Assembly (NCBI GenBank): GCA_031266665.1
Contig: JAISAO010000070.1
Coordinates: forward strand, 1-64,000
Direction of reading: 5' to 3'
Length of the DNA: 64,000 nucleotides
Source of the DNA: Propionibacteriaceae bacterium
GTDB taxonomy: Bacteria; Actinomycetota; Actinomycetes; Propionibacteriales; Propionibacteriaceae
Part shown: positions 8,637 to 18,282 of the stretch, piece after piece
Position numbering within the stretch: the stretch's first letter is position 1
Layout: each line of letters opens with the position of its first letter
Made by a program: the position numbers and the translations under genes
Notes under the pieces: model-generated
What the model was told of the DNA's origin: nothing
The model's input: the letters and a program-made list of their open reading frames with translations, nothing else
Database searches by the model: none

Positions 8637-9473
8637 TCAAGCGGTCGTCTGGCGTCGAGGCCAAGGCTGCCAGCCGGCCCGCAGCGGCTTCAGCAGTCGC
8701 CGCGCCCGGGCGGTGTAAGCGTCGGAGTAGGGCAGGTATTTGAGTTTGCAGCTTGAGCTCTGACCGTTCTCCGGAAGTCCGAGAATGGTCACCACTCGAC
8801 CCCCGCGAATATTCTCTGAGAAAGCTCCTCGCGCCACCGCCAAGACTGTCTCCTCCAGTCTGTCGGCGCAGCCCGACCACTCATCGTCGCAGGCGTCGCA
8901 GCCACAGTCGGGGAAAGCCGCCTCGAAAAATGCGCCGGCCCGCAGCTCGACCGACGGGAAATTGGTGAGAACCACCACGAGACGGGCGGCGTCACTGAGG
9001 CCAGGAGTAATCTCGAGCACACGTCGCGCCTGGGCGATCTCTGGTGTGATAGAATATTTTAATTCACGCTCTTGGGCCAGGTCTGAAATATCATCGACAA
9101 TCACGTCATAGGTTCTATCCAAATACGCGACCACCGCTTCCGCCACAGTCACGACGGGCGCGAACCGCTCCGCGTAGTGAACCGCCGAATAAGCCTCGTG
9201 CGGCGGCCCGCCCTCTCCCCACCGGCTGCCGAACCTGATGGCCTCGCCTTGGTCGTCCAGGCAGACCGGCGCCATGACCGGAGGGCGGATGTAGCCGGAA
9301 TCAGCCACACTCCAACCGGCCTCCGCCGGCGGATCGTCCCGACCCGACCGCCCAGCCCGGCGCCACCGCCCCAGCCGGCCTCGCTCACGGGCCATCGCCC
9401 CCATTCGATCAGACGACCGCAGAGTCATGCCTCGCACCCCGAAACCTACCGAGCCGGGCTGTGAATCACCCAT
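8637..9473 (-). CDS. DUF6226-like protein
   Basis: Up to 278 residues. The conserved core (about residues 85-270) contains YDVIVDDISDL, a VVVLTNFPSVELRAGAFFEAAFP stretch, and directly after it CGCDACDDE, a cysteine cluster that could bind metal. I recall the FP-x-CGCDACD signature from actinobacterial DUF6226 proteins of unknown function. The first 60 residues are arginine-rich and may not be translated; MAPVCLDDQ near residue 66 is a possible alternative start. No neighbour gives a clue to function. Confidence 0.65.
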   Translation of the reverse strand: MGDSQPGSVGFGVRGMTLRSSDRMGAMARERGRLGRWRRAGRSGRDDPPAEAGWSVADSGYIRPPVMAPVCLDDQGEAIRFGSRWGEGGPPHEAYSAVHYAERFAPVVTVAEAVVAYLDRTYDVIVDDISDLAQERELKYSITPEIAQARRVLEITPGLSDAARLVVVLTNFPSVELRAGAFFEAAFPDCGCDACDDEWSGCADRLEETVLAVARGAFSENIRGGRVVTILGLPENGQSSSCKLKYLPYSDAYTARARRLLKPLRAGWQPWPRRQTTA

Positions 9474-9572
9474 GAGTCAATCCTATCCCGAGTCTTGAGC
9501 CTTGGCTGGATCCAGCCACCGCCGACGAGAAGATTTGCCCGAAGTCCGGCCAACCGACGTTTAATCACCGTA

Positions 9573-9668
9573 TCACCCGTGCGTCTCACTCAGATAGGTC
9601 TCGACCGGTTCGTCCAAGATCGCCATTAGCTTTGTTAAACGGTCGACGACTGGCGACGCCGCCGCCGG
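9573..9668 (-). pseudogene. Possible 3' end of a truncated gene
   Basis: On the minus strand this short stretch reads SPVVDRLTKLMAILDEPVETYLSETHG-stop, a plausible helical C-terminus. Upstream it runs directly into the antisense of an intron-derived segment where the coding character is lost. The likeliest reading is a gene whose 5' part was removed when the group II intron inserted or decayed. The family is not identified. Confidence 0.3.
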
Positions 9669-9938
9669 AGACAACCACCCCCCGTGGCGGACTTCCTGGC
9701 CGACCTGCTCAAATGGCAACACGGTCGCTGCCCCCGCTGCCATGATCTCCTGCTCTATGCCGACCGTCCACCCCAAACCCCCGTAGAGTGGGAGGCGTGG
9801 CACCAAGGCATCCGCACCGCGATCAAGCATCGGGCCGCCAACGACCCCACAGCCAATGGTGGGAACCAACGCCAACTCCTGCACATGCACTGCGTCAACC
9901 GCGCCCCACCGACCCGAGCCGCCCCAGGGCTTGCTTGA
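9639..9938 (+). pseudogene. C-terminal fragment of a group II intron reverse transcriptase/maturase (HNH domain)
   Basis: About 100 codons remain after an in-frame stop at 9636. The fragment reads LLKWQHGRCPRCHDLLL, a W-x-W-H-Q linker, GGNQRQLLHMHCVNR. Paired C-x2-C and H-x-H-C positions are those of the HNH endonuclease domain at the end of intron-encoded proteins. The reverse transcriptase and maturase X domains are missing. It runs into the start of intron domain V at 9937, the expected order in a group II intron 3' end. The element cannot be mobile by itself. Confidence 0.75.
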
Positions 9939-10012
9939 GCCGTGATGCCTCGAAAGGGGCACGTCCGGTTCTGAGGGGGCCCCGGCGCGGCAACGCGCCG
10001 GGGCTACCCGAC
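9937..10012 (+). ncRNA. Group II intron domains V and VI (remnant 3' end)
   Basis: Positions 9937-9971 form the 35-nt domain V hairpin: GAGCCGTGATGCC, a CGAAAG loop and GGGCACGTCCGGTTC, including the catalytic-triad side of the stem. Positions 9980-10003 form a second hairpin with 10-bp arms (CCCCGGCGCG) closed by a GCAA tetraloop. It is followed by CTACCCGAC, where the bulged A at 10006 would be the branch point. Domains I-IV are absent, so splicing is not expected. Confidence 0.8.
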
Positions 10013-10178
10013 CACGAGCCTCTATTCGGAGGCGCTCCGGGCCGTGGAATCCTCCACACCCAACGGAGACTCGTCGATCTGCTCCAACTCCTACTGCCCG
10101 ATTTAACAATATATGTTCAGCAAACGTCTACCGTCGAAGCCGTGCTGGCGCAGAGGCCATAACTCGCCGACAGTCGGT
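10013..10178. other. Intergenic stretch after the intron remnant
   Basis: No gene is recognised between the intron end and gltX. It may hold the former 3' exon of the intron target. Confidence 0.3.
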
Positions 10179-11660
10179 TCAACGCAACCGGAAGCGGGCG
10201 ATCCGGTTGAGGCAGGCGACCCGGCCCAGCAATTCCATCGACTCGAACAAGGGCGGCGAGACCCTCCGGCCGGTGATGGCGACGCGGAGGGGGGCGAAGG
10301 CGAACTTGGGCTTGACGCCTAGGGCTTCCACCAGTTCGGCTTTGAGGGCGGCTTGGATGGTGTCGTGGCACCAGTCGGGCAGGGCCTTAAGGACGGCGGT
10401 GGCGGCGGCCAGCAGTTGGTCGGCGTCGTCGCGCAGGGCGGCCACCGCCTCGGGGTCGACCGGCAACTGGTCGTCGGGCCGGTAGAGGAAGTCAAGTTGG
10501 GGCAGGGCGTCGTTCAGGCTGGCCAGGCGGGGTTGGATCAGGGGAACGGCCCGGCGCAATAGCTCCTGATCCGCCGGGTCGGGGTCCCTCGGCCAGTCGC
10601 CGGTGGTCTGGGCCTGGGCCGTGATGCGGCGGGCCAGTTCGTCCGGGTCAAGGGAGCGGATGTAACTGCCGTTGAGCCAATCTAGCTTGGCCAAGTCGAC
10701 TATCGGGCCGGTGGAGTTGACCTTGGACCAGTCGAAGCTGGCCACGAACTCGTCCCAGGTCTGGACCTCATCGCCCTGGTGGACCGGCGGGTAGGCCAGC
10801 AGGCAGAGGAAGTTGACCAGGGCCTCGGGCAGGTAGCCCTGCTCTTTGAACCAGAGCAGGCGGGCGGCCGGGTTCTTGCGCTTGGAGATCTTCGACTTGT
10901 CCGGGTTGCGCAGCAAGGGCATGTGGGCGAAGGCCGGCGGGGTCCAGCCGAGCTGGCGGTAGAGCAGCAGATGTTTGGGGGTGGAGGAGATCCACTCCTC
11001 GCCCCGGACGACGTGGGTGATACCCATCAGGTGGTCGTCCACCACCACCGCCAGGTGGTAGGTGGGGAAGCCGTCGGCCTTGAGGATGATCTGGTCGTCC
11101 GGGCGGGGGGCGGACACCCGGCCCCGGACCAGATCGTCGAAGCCCAGCTCGACGTCGTCGGGGATGAGCAGCCGGACGACCGGCTGGTCGACCAGCTCGG
11201 CCGGATCGACGCCCTGGGCCAGCAAGGAGTCCCGGGTCTGCCCCAGGCAGCGCCGGTCGTAGCCGGTGACGGCGGCCTTGGAGCGCTCCTGCTCGCCCCG
11301 GAGGGCTTTGAGGCGCTGGGGCGAGCACCAGCAGTGGTAGGCCTGGCCTCGGGCCAGCAGGAGCTCGGCCTGGGGGCGGTAGTAGTCCAGGCGCTCGGAC
11401 TGGCGGTAGGGGGCGTGGGGGCCGCCCTTGTCCGGCCCCTCGTCCCAGTCCAGTCCCAGCCAGGCCAAACTGTCGAAGACCTGCTGCTCCGAGCCGGCCT
11501 GGAAACGGGCCCGGTCGGTGTCCTCGATGCGCAAGACGAACTGGCCGCCGGTGTGGCGGGCGTAGGCCAGGTTGAAAACGGCCATGTAAGCGGTGCCGAC
11601 ATGGGGGTCGCCGGTCGGCGACGGGGCCACGCGCAGCCGGGCGGGAACAATCTCGGTCAT
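10179..11660 (-). CDS. gltX: Glutamyl-tRNA synthetase
   Basis: The 493-residue class I synthetase charges tRNA-Glu. The HIGH-type motif is PSPTGDPHVGT near residue 13 and the KMSKS-type motif is KISKRK near 258. The zinc-ribbon-like cysteines CWC lie in the connective region. The catalytic half resembles the Thermus/proteobacterial type rather than the usual actinobacterial one (PSPTGTPHVGLVRTA), while the last 50 residues (PLRVAITGRRVSPPLFESMELLG) look typically actinobacterial. The start MTEIVPARL is chosen because TAGAGT sits seven bases upstream, which suggests a leaderless transcript. The end of a glnS gene at the right edge implies this enzyme is discriminating. Confidence 0.95.
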   Translation of the reverse strand: MTEIVPARLRVAPSPTGDPHVGTAYMAVFNLAYARHTGGQFVLRIEDTDRARFQAGSEQQVFDSLAWLGLDWDEGPDKGGPHAPYRQSERLDYYRPQAELLLARGQAYHCWCSPQRLKALRGEQERSKAAVTGYDRRCLGQTRDSLLAQGVDPAELVDQPVVRLLIPDDVELGFDDLVRGRVSAPRPDDQIILKADGFPTYHLAVVVDDHLMGITHVVRGEEWISSTPKHLLLYRQLGWTPPAFAHMPLLRNPDKSKISKRKNPAARLLWFKEQGYLPEALVNFLCLLAYPPVHQGDEVQTWDEFVASFDWSKVNSTGPIVDLAKLDWLNGSYIRSLDPDELARRITAQAQTTGDWPRDPDPADQELLRRAVPLIQPRLASLNDALPQLDFLYRPDDQLPVDPEAVAALRDDADQLLAAATAVLKALPDWCHDTIQAALKAELVEALGVKPKFAFAPLRVAITGRRVSPPLFESMELLGRVACLNRIARFRLR

Positions 11661-11780
11661 CGGACCAACTCTAGCTCCACTAGACTCGAGCGCCTTTAGC
11701 TCAGGTCCACCCATCCGCCTTGCCATCGACATCGCCCGACGCCGCTCATAACCCAACTTTTAGCTGCGGTAGTCTACTGG
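11661..11780. other. gltX promoter region
   Basis: Contains the gltX start region; the -10-like TAGAGT on the minus strand ends 7 bases before the ATG. No gene is seen. Confidence 0.4.
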
Positions 11781-14414
11781 CTAAAGGGTTTCCCTCTGCC
11801 TAGCCCGCCGCCCCACGACCAGCTTGTCGAAAGCGGCCAGCAGCCCCGGCAGCACGAACAAGATGAGGACGATGACGGTGAAGGCGCCCAGGGAGAGCAC
11901 CTGGCAGATCTTGCCGATGGAGGGGTCGACCGGCAGGACGCCGATGATGCCGAGGGTGAAGACCATAATCGACCCGGAGGTGGCGATGGTGTGGATGGCC
12001 CCGCCGTACGCCCCGGTCAGGGCCTCGGGCGCGTCGAAGGCCTGGCGCTTCTCGCGGTAGTAGTTCGAGAACAGGATGCCGTAGTCGATGGTGGCGCCCA
12101 TCAGGATGCATTGGACGATGATGGACGACAGGTAGTAGATGCTGTAGCCGAAGACCCCGTTGAGGGCGATGGTGGCGAAGACGCCGGTCTGGACGATCAG
12201 GACGAGGATCGCCGGCACGACCAGCGACCGGAAGACCAGCGCCACGACGACAAAGATGGCCAGCGCGGTCAGCAGCGCGATCAGGCCCATCTCATGGTCG
12301 AAGGTCTGAGCCATCTCGTCCCCCATCACCGAGTTGCCGATCAGGTAGTGGTCGCCTTGGAACGACGCCGTGTCCTGCTCCAGGGCGTCGATGAAGGCGG
12401 TCGTCTCGTCCGACTCGTCGGGATAAGTGGTGGTCAGGATGAGCCGGGAGTGCGACGGGCCTTTGAGCGAGGCGGCGCCCTTGGCCATCTGCCCCTGCTG
12501 GTCGGTGAGCTGGCTCAGTTGATCGGGGGTGAACTGGGAGGCGAAGGCGGGGTCGGGGGCCACGGTGGACACCAGGAAGTCGACGAACTGCTGCGGGGTC
12601 AGCGTCAGGTTCTGGTCCTGACCGCCGAGGTACATGGCGCAAACCAGTGTCGACTGGGCCTGGTCCATCCCCAATTCCTGCGCCAGTTGGGCCGGGGTGA
12701 GGCCTTGGCCAGAGGCGGCGGTCTGGGCTAGCGTCTTCAGGCCGCTGAGTTTAGCTTGGGTCGCCTGGTCGAACGCGGGCCCGGCGGTAGCGATGACGGC
12801 GTCGAGGAAGTCGGGCAGAGTCATCGCGGTGACGGCCTGGGCCGCCAGCATCGGGTCCACCATCGTGGTCTGGTCCATCCCGGTGATCGCGGCCAATTGG
12901 GCCCCGGGCAAGGGCTGGTCCGAGGCGGCGGCCTGGACGATCTGGTTCAACCCGGCCAACTGGATTGCCTGGTCCGAGGCGAACTGGCTGGAGAAAGCCG
13001 GGTCGGCGACCATGGCGGACAAGAAGCCGGTGAACTGGGGCAGGGTGACCGTCTTCCCGGCGGTGAGGTCCTGGCTTCCGGCATAGTAGGCGTAGAGCTG
13101 CGCCACCATGGCTGGGTCCAGGCCCATCAAAGAAGCCAGATCGGCGGCGGCGTGCGGTTTGCCCATAGTGGTGGAATAACTGGTCGCGGACCGCACATGG
13201 GGGTCGTCGGCGGCCAGTTTCTCGGCCAGCGCGGTGGCCGCGGCATCGTCGGCATTGTCGTACACCAGGATGATCGTGTTCGTCGGAGGGAAGTGGTCGG
13301 CGATCGGGTCGGAGGTCTGCAGCGCGAAGTCGATCTTGGTGCCGCCTTGCAGGATGGCCGAGACCGCGAACAAGACGATCAGGACGGGCGCGAAGACGCG
13401 GCGGGCGCGGTAGCTGAACCGGGCGAGGGCCTTGGTCGGCAGGGACAGGATCCGCTTCTTCGTCTTCCGCAGGGCGCTGTCGAACAGCAGTAGGAAGGCG
13501 GGCATGATGGTGAAGATCGAGACCATCGACAACAAGACGCCCTTGGCCAGGACCAAACCGAGCTCCCCGCCGAGCCGGAAGCGCATGAACAGCAGCATCG
13601 ACAGGCCCACGACCATCGCCATCACCCCGCCCGTGATGGAGGAGAAGGCCTTCGTCAGGGCCGCTTTCATCGCCTCGGCCCGGTCCTCGGTCAGACGGGA
13701 CTCCTGGCGGTAACGGCTGGTCAGGATGACCGAGTAGTTCATGGACAAGACCAATTGCAAAATGGCGGAGATCTCGAAGGCGGTGTTCGACACCGAGCCG
13801 AAGACGATGTTCGTGCCCAGATTGATGACGATGGCGAGGCCGATGGCGGCGACAATGAACAGCGGTTCCAGCCAGGAGCCGCTCAGGACGAGCAGGATGG
13901 CCAGCAGCAGCGCCACGGCGACGATGATGACCCAGTTCGGGATCCCATCCGGGCTGCTGTCATTCTTCAGAACCATGTCGTCGCCGGCGAAATCGGTCCG
14001 GATGGCGTCCTCGATGGCGGTCTCGCCCGCCGAGTCGTACGCCAGAGCGGTATTGACGACGAACAGCGTGTGGTCGTCCTGGTTGTACGCCAGGTCGTCG
14101 GCCGTGTAGTCGACCGAGTCGACGCCCTTGATCTGCCCCAGCTCGGTCTTGACCGCCTCCGCCTGGTCGACGGGCAGGCCGGTGAACATGACCCGGATGG
14201 TCTGGGTCGTGGCCTCGTCGGGAAACTGGGCCGCCATCACCTCGAGCCCCTGCCCCATCTGCGAGTCGGCCGGCAGGTACGTCGACATGTCCGTGTTGAC
14301 CTCGACGCGCGGGATCAGGACCCCGCAGGCCGCCGTGATCACCACCATGATGAGCGAGACGAGCTTCTTGTGGTCGACGACCTGGTCGGCCGCCCTCGCG
14401 ATCCAGTGGCGCAT
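11781..14414 (-). CDS. MMPL/RND family membrane transporter
   Basis: The 877-residue protein has duplicated halves. Each has one membrane segment, a large outside domain, then five or six membrane segments. Segment 1 (LVSLIMVVITAACGVLI) lies at about 17-33, the first extracytoplasmic domain at 35-160, and helices at 165-370. A long second outside domain contains repeated glutamine/alanine-rich helices (PAQLAQELGMDQ, LTPDQLSQLTDQ), and a second helix bundle starts near 700. It is an efflux pump or lipid exporter of the MmpL/YdfJ type driven by proton motive force. It is divergent from a TetR gene, with three phased operator-like dyads between, so TetR repression is likely. The substrate is unknown. 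Confidence 0.88.
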   Translation of the reverse strand: MRHWIARAADQVVDHKKLVSLIMVVITAACGVLIPRVEVNTDMSTYLPADSQMGQGLEVMAAQFPDEATTQTIRVMFTGLPVDQAEAVKTELGQIKGVDSVDYTADDLAYNQDDHTLFVVNTALAYDSAGETAIEDAIRTDFAGDDMVLKNDSSPDGIPNWVIIVAVALLLAILLVLSGSWLEPLFIVAAIGLAIVINLGTNIVFGSVSNTAFEISAILQLVLSMNYSVILTSRYRQESRLTEDRAEAMKAALTKAFSSITGGVMAMVVGLSMLLFMRFRLGGELGLVLAKGVLLSMVSIFTIMPAFLLLFDSALRKTKKRILSLPTKALARFSYRARRVFAPVLIVLFAVSAILQGGTKIDFALQTSDPIADHFPPTNTIILVYDNADDAAATALAEKLAADDPHVRSATSYSTTMGKPHAAADLASLMGLDPAMVAQLYAYYAGSQDLTAGKTVTLPQFTGFLSAMVADPAFSSQFASDQAIQLAGLNQIVQAAASDQPLPGAQLAAITGMDQTTMVDPMLAAQAVTAMTLPDFLDAVIATAGPAFDQATQAKLSGLKTLAQTAASGQGLTPAQLAQELGMDQAQSTLVCAMYLGGQDQNLTLTPQQFVDFLVSTVAPDPAFASQFTPDQLSQLTDQQGQMAKGAASLKGPSHSRLILTTTYPDESDETTAFIDALEQDTASFQGDHYLIGNSVMGDEMAQTFDHEMGLIALLTALAIFVVVALVFRSLVVPAILVLIVQTGVFATIALNGVFGYSIYYLSSIIVQCILMGATIDYGILFSNYYREKRQAFDAPEALTGAYGGAIHTIATSGSIMVFTLGIIGVLPVDPSIGKICQVLSLGAFTVIVLILFVLPGLLAAFDKLVVGRRARQRETL

Positions 14415-14464
14415 GGTGTCCCCTCTATGGTCATGTGGCTGTCGAGTACGGGCCCCGCCCCTTT

Positions 14465-14516
14465 ATGACAGTAACTGTCATTATGGCATAAACTGCCATA
14501 GTGACATAATTCTGTC
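14465..14516. promoter_or_regulatory. Three phased TetR-type operators
   Basis: Dyad 1 (14465-14481) is ATGACAG-TAA-CTGTCAT. Dyad 2 (14483-14499) is ATGGCA-TAAAC-TGCCAT. A weaker dyad 3 (14503-14516) is GACA-N6-TGTC. Their centres are 18 bp apart. They fill the promoter space between the divergent MMPL and TetR genes and are the natural binding sites of that regulator. Confidence 0.8.
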
Positions 14517-14608
14517 TCCCACTGGCGTATGCTGACAGCCGAGGTCTTGATCCGTCGCCAACGCTGGGGACCGCCGGTCTAGCCTCACGCGGGCGACGGG
14601 AGGACGTG

Positions 14609-15226
14609 ATGAACCAGCTGGCCAGCGAGGGGTTGCGGGCCCGTCTGCGCGACCAGACCCGACGCGAGATCGCCGGGGCGGCGCTCGGGCTGTTCGACAC
14701 CCAGGGCTACAAAGCCACCACGATGGAGGACGTGGCCCGCGCCGCCGGGGTGTCCCCCCGCACCGTCTACCGCCACTTCCCCACTAAAGCCGAACTCGTC
14801 TTCGGCTGGCTCCCGGAGATCGCGACCTTCGTCGAGCAGTTGACGATCATCGGCGCCACCCCGGCCGGCATCCTGTCAGAGCTCGAACAGACCATCCAAC
14901 AAACCATCACGGAGTATGCCGACACCGACGTCGCCGTCGGCGAGCAGTACCAACGCTTCCAGCACCTGATCGCCCAGGACAGCGACCTCCAAGCCATCCT
15001 GGCCCAGTGGGAGCAACGCCTGGTCGCCAGCGCTCAGCGGCGGCTGGGAGAGTTGTGCGCCGTCGCCGACTCCGACCCCTCGCTCGACATGGTGATCGAA
15101 CTGGTCATTGCCCCTGTCAAGGTGGCCCTTGGCCTGTGGGCCAAGAGTCCCGCCGACAGCCTGGCGGCGCTGTACGAGCGGGCTCGCCGCGCCCGAGGGG
15201 ACGTGCTGGGCTTCGGGCCTGCTTGA
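14609..15226 (+). CDS. TetR family transcriptional regulator
   Basis: The 205-residue protein has a TetR_N helix-turn-helix at residues 15-60 (TRREIAGAALGLFDTQGYKAT ending; recognition part VSPRTVYRHFPTKAEL). The C-terminal ligand-binding domain resembles the TetR_C_17/AcrR type. A GGGAGGA site lies four bases before ATG 14609; a GTG one codon upstream is also possible. It is divergent from the MMPL pump and very likely represses it and itself through the three dyads at 14465-14516. Confidence 0.9.
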   Translation: MNQLASEGLRARLRDQTRREIAGAALGLFDTQGYKATTMEDVARAAGVSPRTVYRHFPTKAELVFGWLPEIATFVEQLTIIGATPAGILSELEQTIQQTITEYADTDVAVGEQYQRFQHLIAQDSDLQAILAQWEQRLVASAQRRLGELCAVADSDPSLDMVIELVIAPVKVALGLWAKSPADSLAALYERARRARGDVLGFGPA

Positions 15227-15239
15227 GTTTGGCTGGGAG

Positions 15240-15263
15240 AAATGGTACAAATTTGTACCATTT
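15240..15263. promoter_or_regulatory. Perfect 24-bp palindrome upstream of the AbiEi-like gene
   Basis: The half-site AAATGGTACAAA is followed directly by its exact reverse complement. It ends 18 bp before the start codon at 15282. AbiEi antitoxins repress their own promoters through inverted repeats, so this is the likely autoregulatory operator. Confidence 0.8.
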
Positions 15264-15281
15264 TGCCATATCGTAGGTGAC

Positions 15282-15857
15282 ATGAAGACGCAGGAAGCGG
15301 TGGCTCTGTTGGCGCAGTGGGACCGACGGGGGAAGTACGTCCATCTCAAGCGCGACCTAGCCAAAGTGTTCGCCGAATCGGGCAACAACCTGGACCAGAC
15401 GGTCAAGCGTCTGACGGCGAAAGGCGTGTTGATAAGAGCGGCGCGCGGGGTGTACGTCTTCGCCTACAGCCCTCGGATCGGGGCCGCGACGATCGAGGAC
15501 GTGGCCTTGGCGCTGCGCCGAGGCGAGCACAGTTTCGAGAGCCTGGAGTCGGCGCTGTCGCAATGGGGGCTGATCTCACAGGTTCCGGCCGACCGGGTCA
15601 CACTGATGACGACCGGTGGCACCGGCACCTTCCGCACTCCGTACGGCACCATCGAGTTCGTCCACACCCAAGCCGATCCGAGCGAGATCCGTGCCAACAC
15701 CGTGGAACGACCCGGCCACGCCCTACCCATCGCCACCGAGGCCTACGCCGTGGCCAACCTGCGCCGGACGAGGCGCAACCTCGGCCTGATCGTGGCCCGC
15801 GCTGCCCGCCCAAGATGGGCCAAGGGGGTCCCGCGCCTTGGCGCGAGACCCCCTTGA
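15282..15857 (+). CDS. AbiEi-like type IV antitoxin/regulator, orphan and probably 3'-truncated
   Basis: The 191-residue protein has an N-terminal winged helix (MKTQEAVALLAQWDRRGKYVHLKRDLAKVF onward; about residues 1-60) and an AbiEi-type C-terminal domain with ESLESALSQWGLISQVP and TVMTTGGTG-like strands (TLMTTGGTGTFRTPYGTIEF). The expected AbiEii nucleotidyltransferase toxin is absent: tuf follows on the other strand 17 bp later. The last 12 codons are read through the tuf terminator hairpin, so the natural C-terminus seems to be lost. Start ATG 15282 follows a TAGGTGA site. A palindrome sits in its promoter. Confidence 0.75.
   Translation: MKTQEAVALLAQWDRRGKYVHLKRDLAKVFAESGNNLDQTVKRLTAKGVLIRAARGVYVFAYSPRIGAATIEDVALALRRGEHSFESLESALSQWGLISQVPADRVTLMTTGGTGTFRTPYGTIEFVHTQADPSEIRANTVERPGHALPIATEAYAVANLRRTRRNLGLIVARAARPRWAKGVPRLGARPP
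15821..15856. terminator. Terminator hairpin of tuf, overlapping the end of the AbiEi-like gene
   Basis: The arms are CAAGGGGGTC-C-CGCGCC and GGCGCG-A-GACCCCCTTG, with one mismatch and a two-base loop. It lies 18 bp past the tuf stop and is symmetrical, so it could stop transcription from both sides. Confidence 0.85.
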
Positions 15858-15874
15858 GCGGTCGGGTCAGCGGA

Positions 15875-17068
<1,194 letters not shown>

Positions 17069-17384
17069 TGGGGCTCCTCTTTCAATTGGCCGCCTTGCTG
17101 GTTGCGAGGCGTGCTGCGGTTGGTCGCGCGAGTCGTGCCCGCGCGGGCGCTTGGGACTACGCGGCTGCCTCCCATCGGAGACATACAGGCTGTAGTCTTC
17201 CCTCCCGAACCGGCGGCGTCAAGCCAGACCCACCGGGCCGCGTCCCGTCGGGCCGGACCGCGCTAGACCGCCACCCGGACCGAGCCCCACCCGACCGCAC
17301 CACCACCCAGACCAAGCCCGACCCAGCCACCCGGACCGAGCCCGGCCCGACCGCGCCGTCACACCGTCCTGCCAAAATACCTCT
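17069..17384. other. Divergent promoter region of tuf and the TauE gene
   Basis: No gene is seen. On the minus strand TTGACG near 17222 and TACAGC near 17190 are possible but poorly spaced promoter boxes for tuf. On the plus strand CAAAAT lies six bases before the TauE ATG, which would suit a leaderless start. Confidence 0.4.
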
Positions 17385-18203
17385 ATGCGCACCGCTCGGC
17401 CGTCAGACCAACCGCCGGCTCCCCTCGGCGTCGTCCCGGCGCTGGCCGTCGGCTTGACGGCCGGGGGGATGGCCGGTTTCTTCGGCGTCGGCGGCGGCAC
17501 CATCATCGTGCCCGCCCTGGTCTGGCTGGGACTGGACCAACGCCGGGCCGCGGCCACCTCCCTGGCCGCCATTGTGCCCGCGGCCGTGGCCGCCGCCGTC
17601 CCCTACGCCCTCTGGGGCCGGGTCGACTGGGCGGCGGCCGGGCTGTTGGTGGTCGGCGTGGTCGTCGGCGCCCGGATCGGCGCCCGACTGTTGGCCGGCT
17701 TGCCGGAGGCGATCCTGCGCTGGGGCTTCGCCTGCTTCCTAGCCCTGGTGGCGGTGACCCAATTCGTCTCCTTCCCCGGGCGCGACGGCCACATCGCCCT
17801 GACCTGGCCGGTGGCCGGCGGGCTGGTGGGGCTGGGGCTGGCCACTGGGGTGGTGGCGGCCCTGCTGGGGATCGGCGGCGGGCTGGTGGTGGTGCCGGCG
17901 CTGTCGCTCGTCTTCGGGGCCGGCGACCTATTGGCCCGGGGCACCTCGCTGGTGATGATAATTCCCGGCGCCGTCTCGGGCACGATCAAGAACCAGGCCA
18001 ACCGCTTGGTCAACCTCCGACTAGCCGCCCTGATCGGCCTGCCGGCCGCCGCCGCCACCCCGCTGGGCAGCTTGGCCGCCCGACACCTCAGCCCCCAGGT
18101 GAACACCGTTTTGTTCGGGGTCTACCTCGCCGCCCTGGTGGCCCGGAGCGTCTACGCCGCCTGGCCCCGCCGCCGCCCGCCGGACGAGCCGACCGCGGCC
18201 TGA
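17385..18203 (+). CDS. TauE/SafE family membrane permease
   Basis: The 272-residue protein has about eight hydrophobic segments arranged as two repeats. Each repeat opens with the family glycine motif: GFFGVGGGTIIVPAL near residue 30 and ALLGIGGGLVVVPAL near 162. The family exports sulfite, sulfonates or other organic anions. It precedes the mycothiol gene by 79 bp on the same strand; a sulfur link is attractive but unproven. The arginine-rich C-terminus is cytoplasmic. Confidence 0.85.
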   Translation: MRTARPSDQPPAPLGVVPALAVGLTAGGMAGFFGVGGGTIIVPALVWLGLDQRRAAATSLAAIVPAAVAAAVPYALWGRVDWAAAGLLVVGVVVGARIGARLLAGLPEAILRWGFACFLALVAVTQFVSFPGRDGHIALTWPVAGGLVGLGLATGVVAALLGIGGGLVVVPALSLVFGAGDLLARGTSLVMIIPGAVSGTIKNQANRLVNLRLAALIGLPAAAATPLGSLAARHLSPQVNTVLFGVYLAALVARSVYAAWPRRRPPDEPTAA

Positions 18204-18282
18204 GCCCTGGAAGCGCGGTTCCCGTGAGCCGGCGCTCCGCTCGACCGATCAACGACGGGGGGTCGGGCGGTAGGTTGCAGCC

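Noticed and set aside
9573-10109. 178-codon minus-strand frame across the intron remnant
   Set aside because: Its 5' part is antisense to domain V and the HNH fragment; only the last 27 or so codons look coding.
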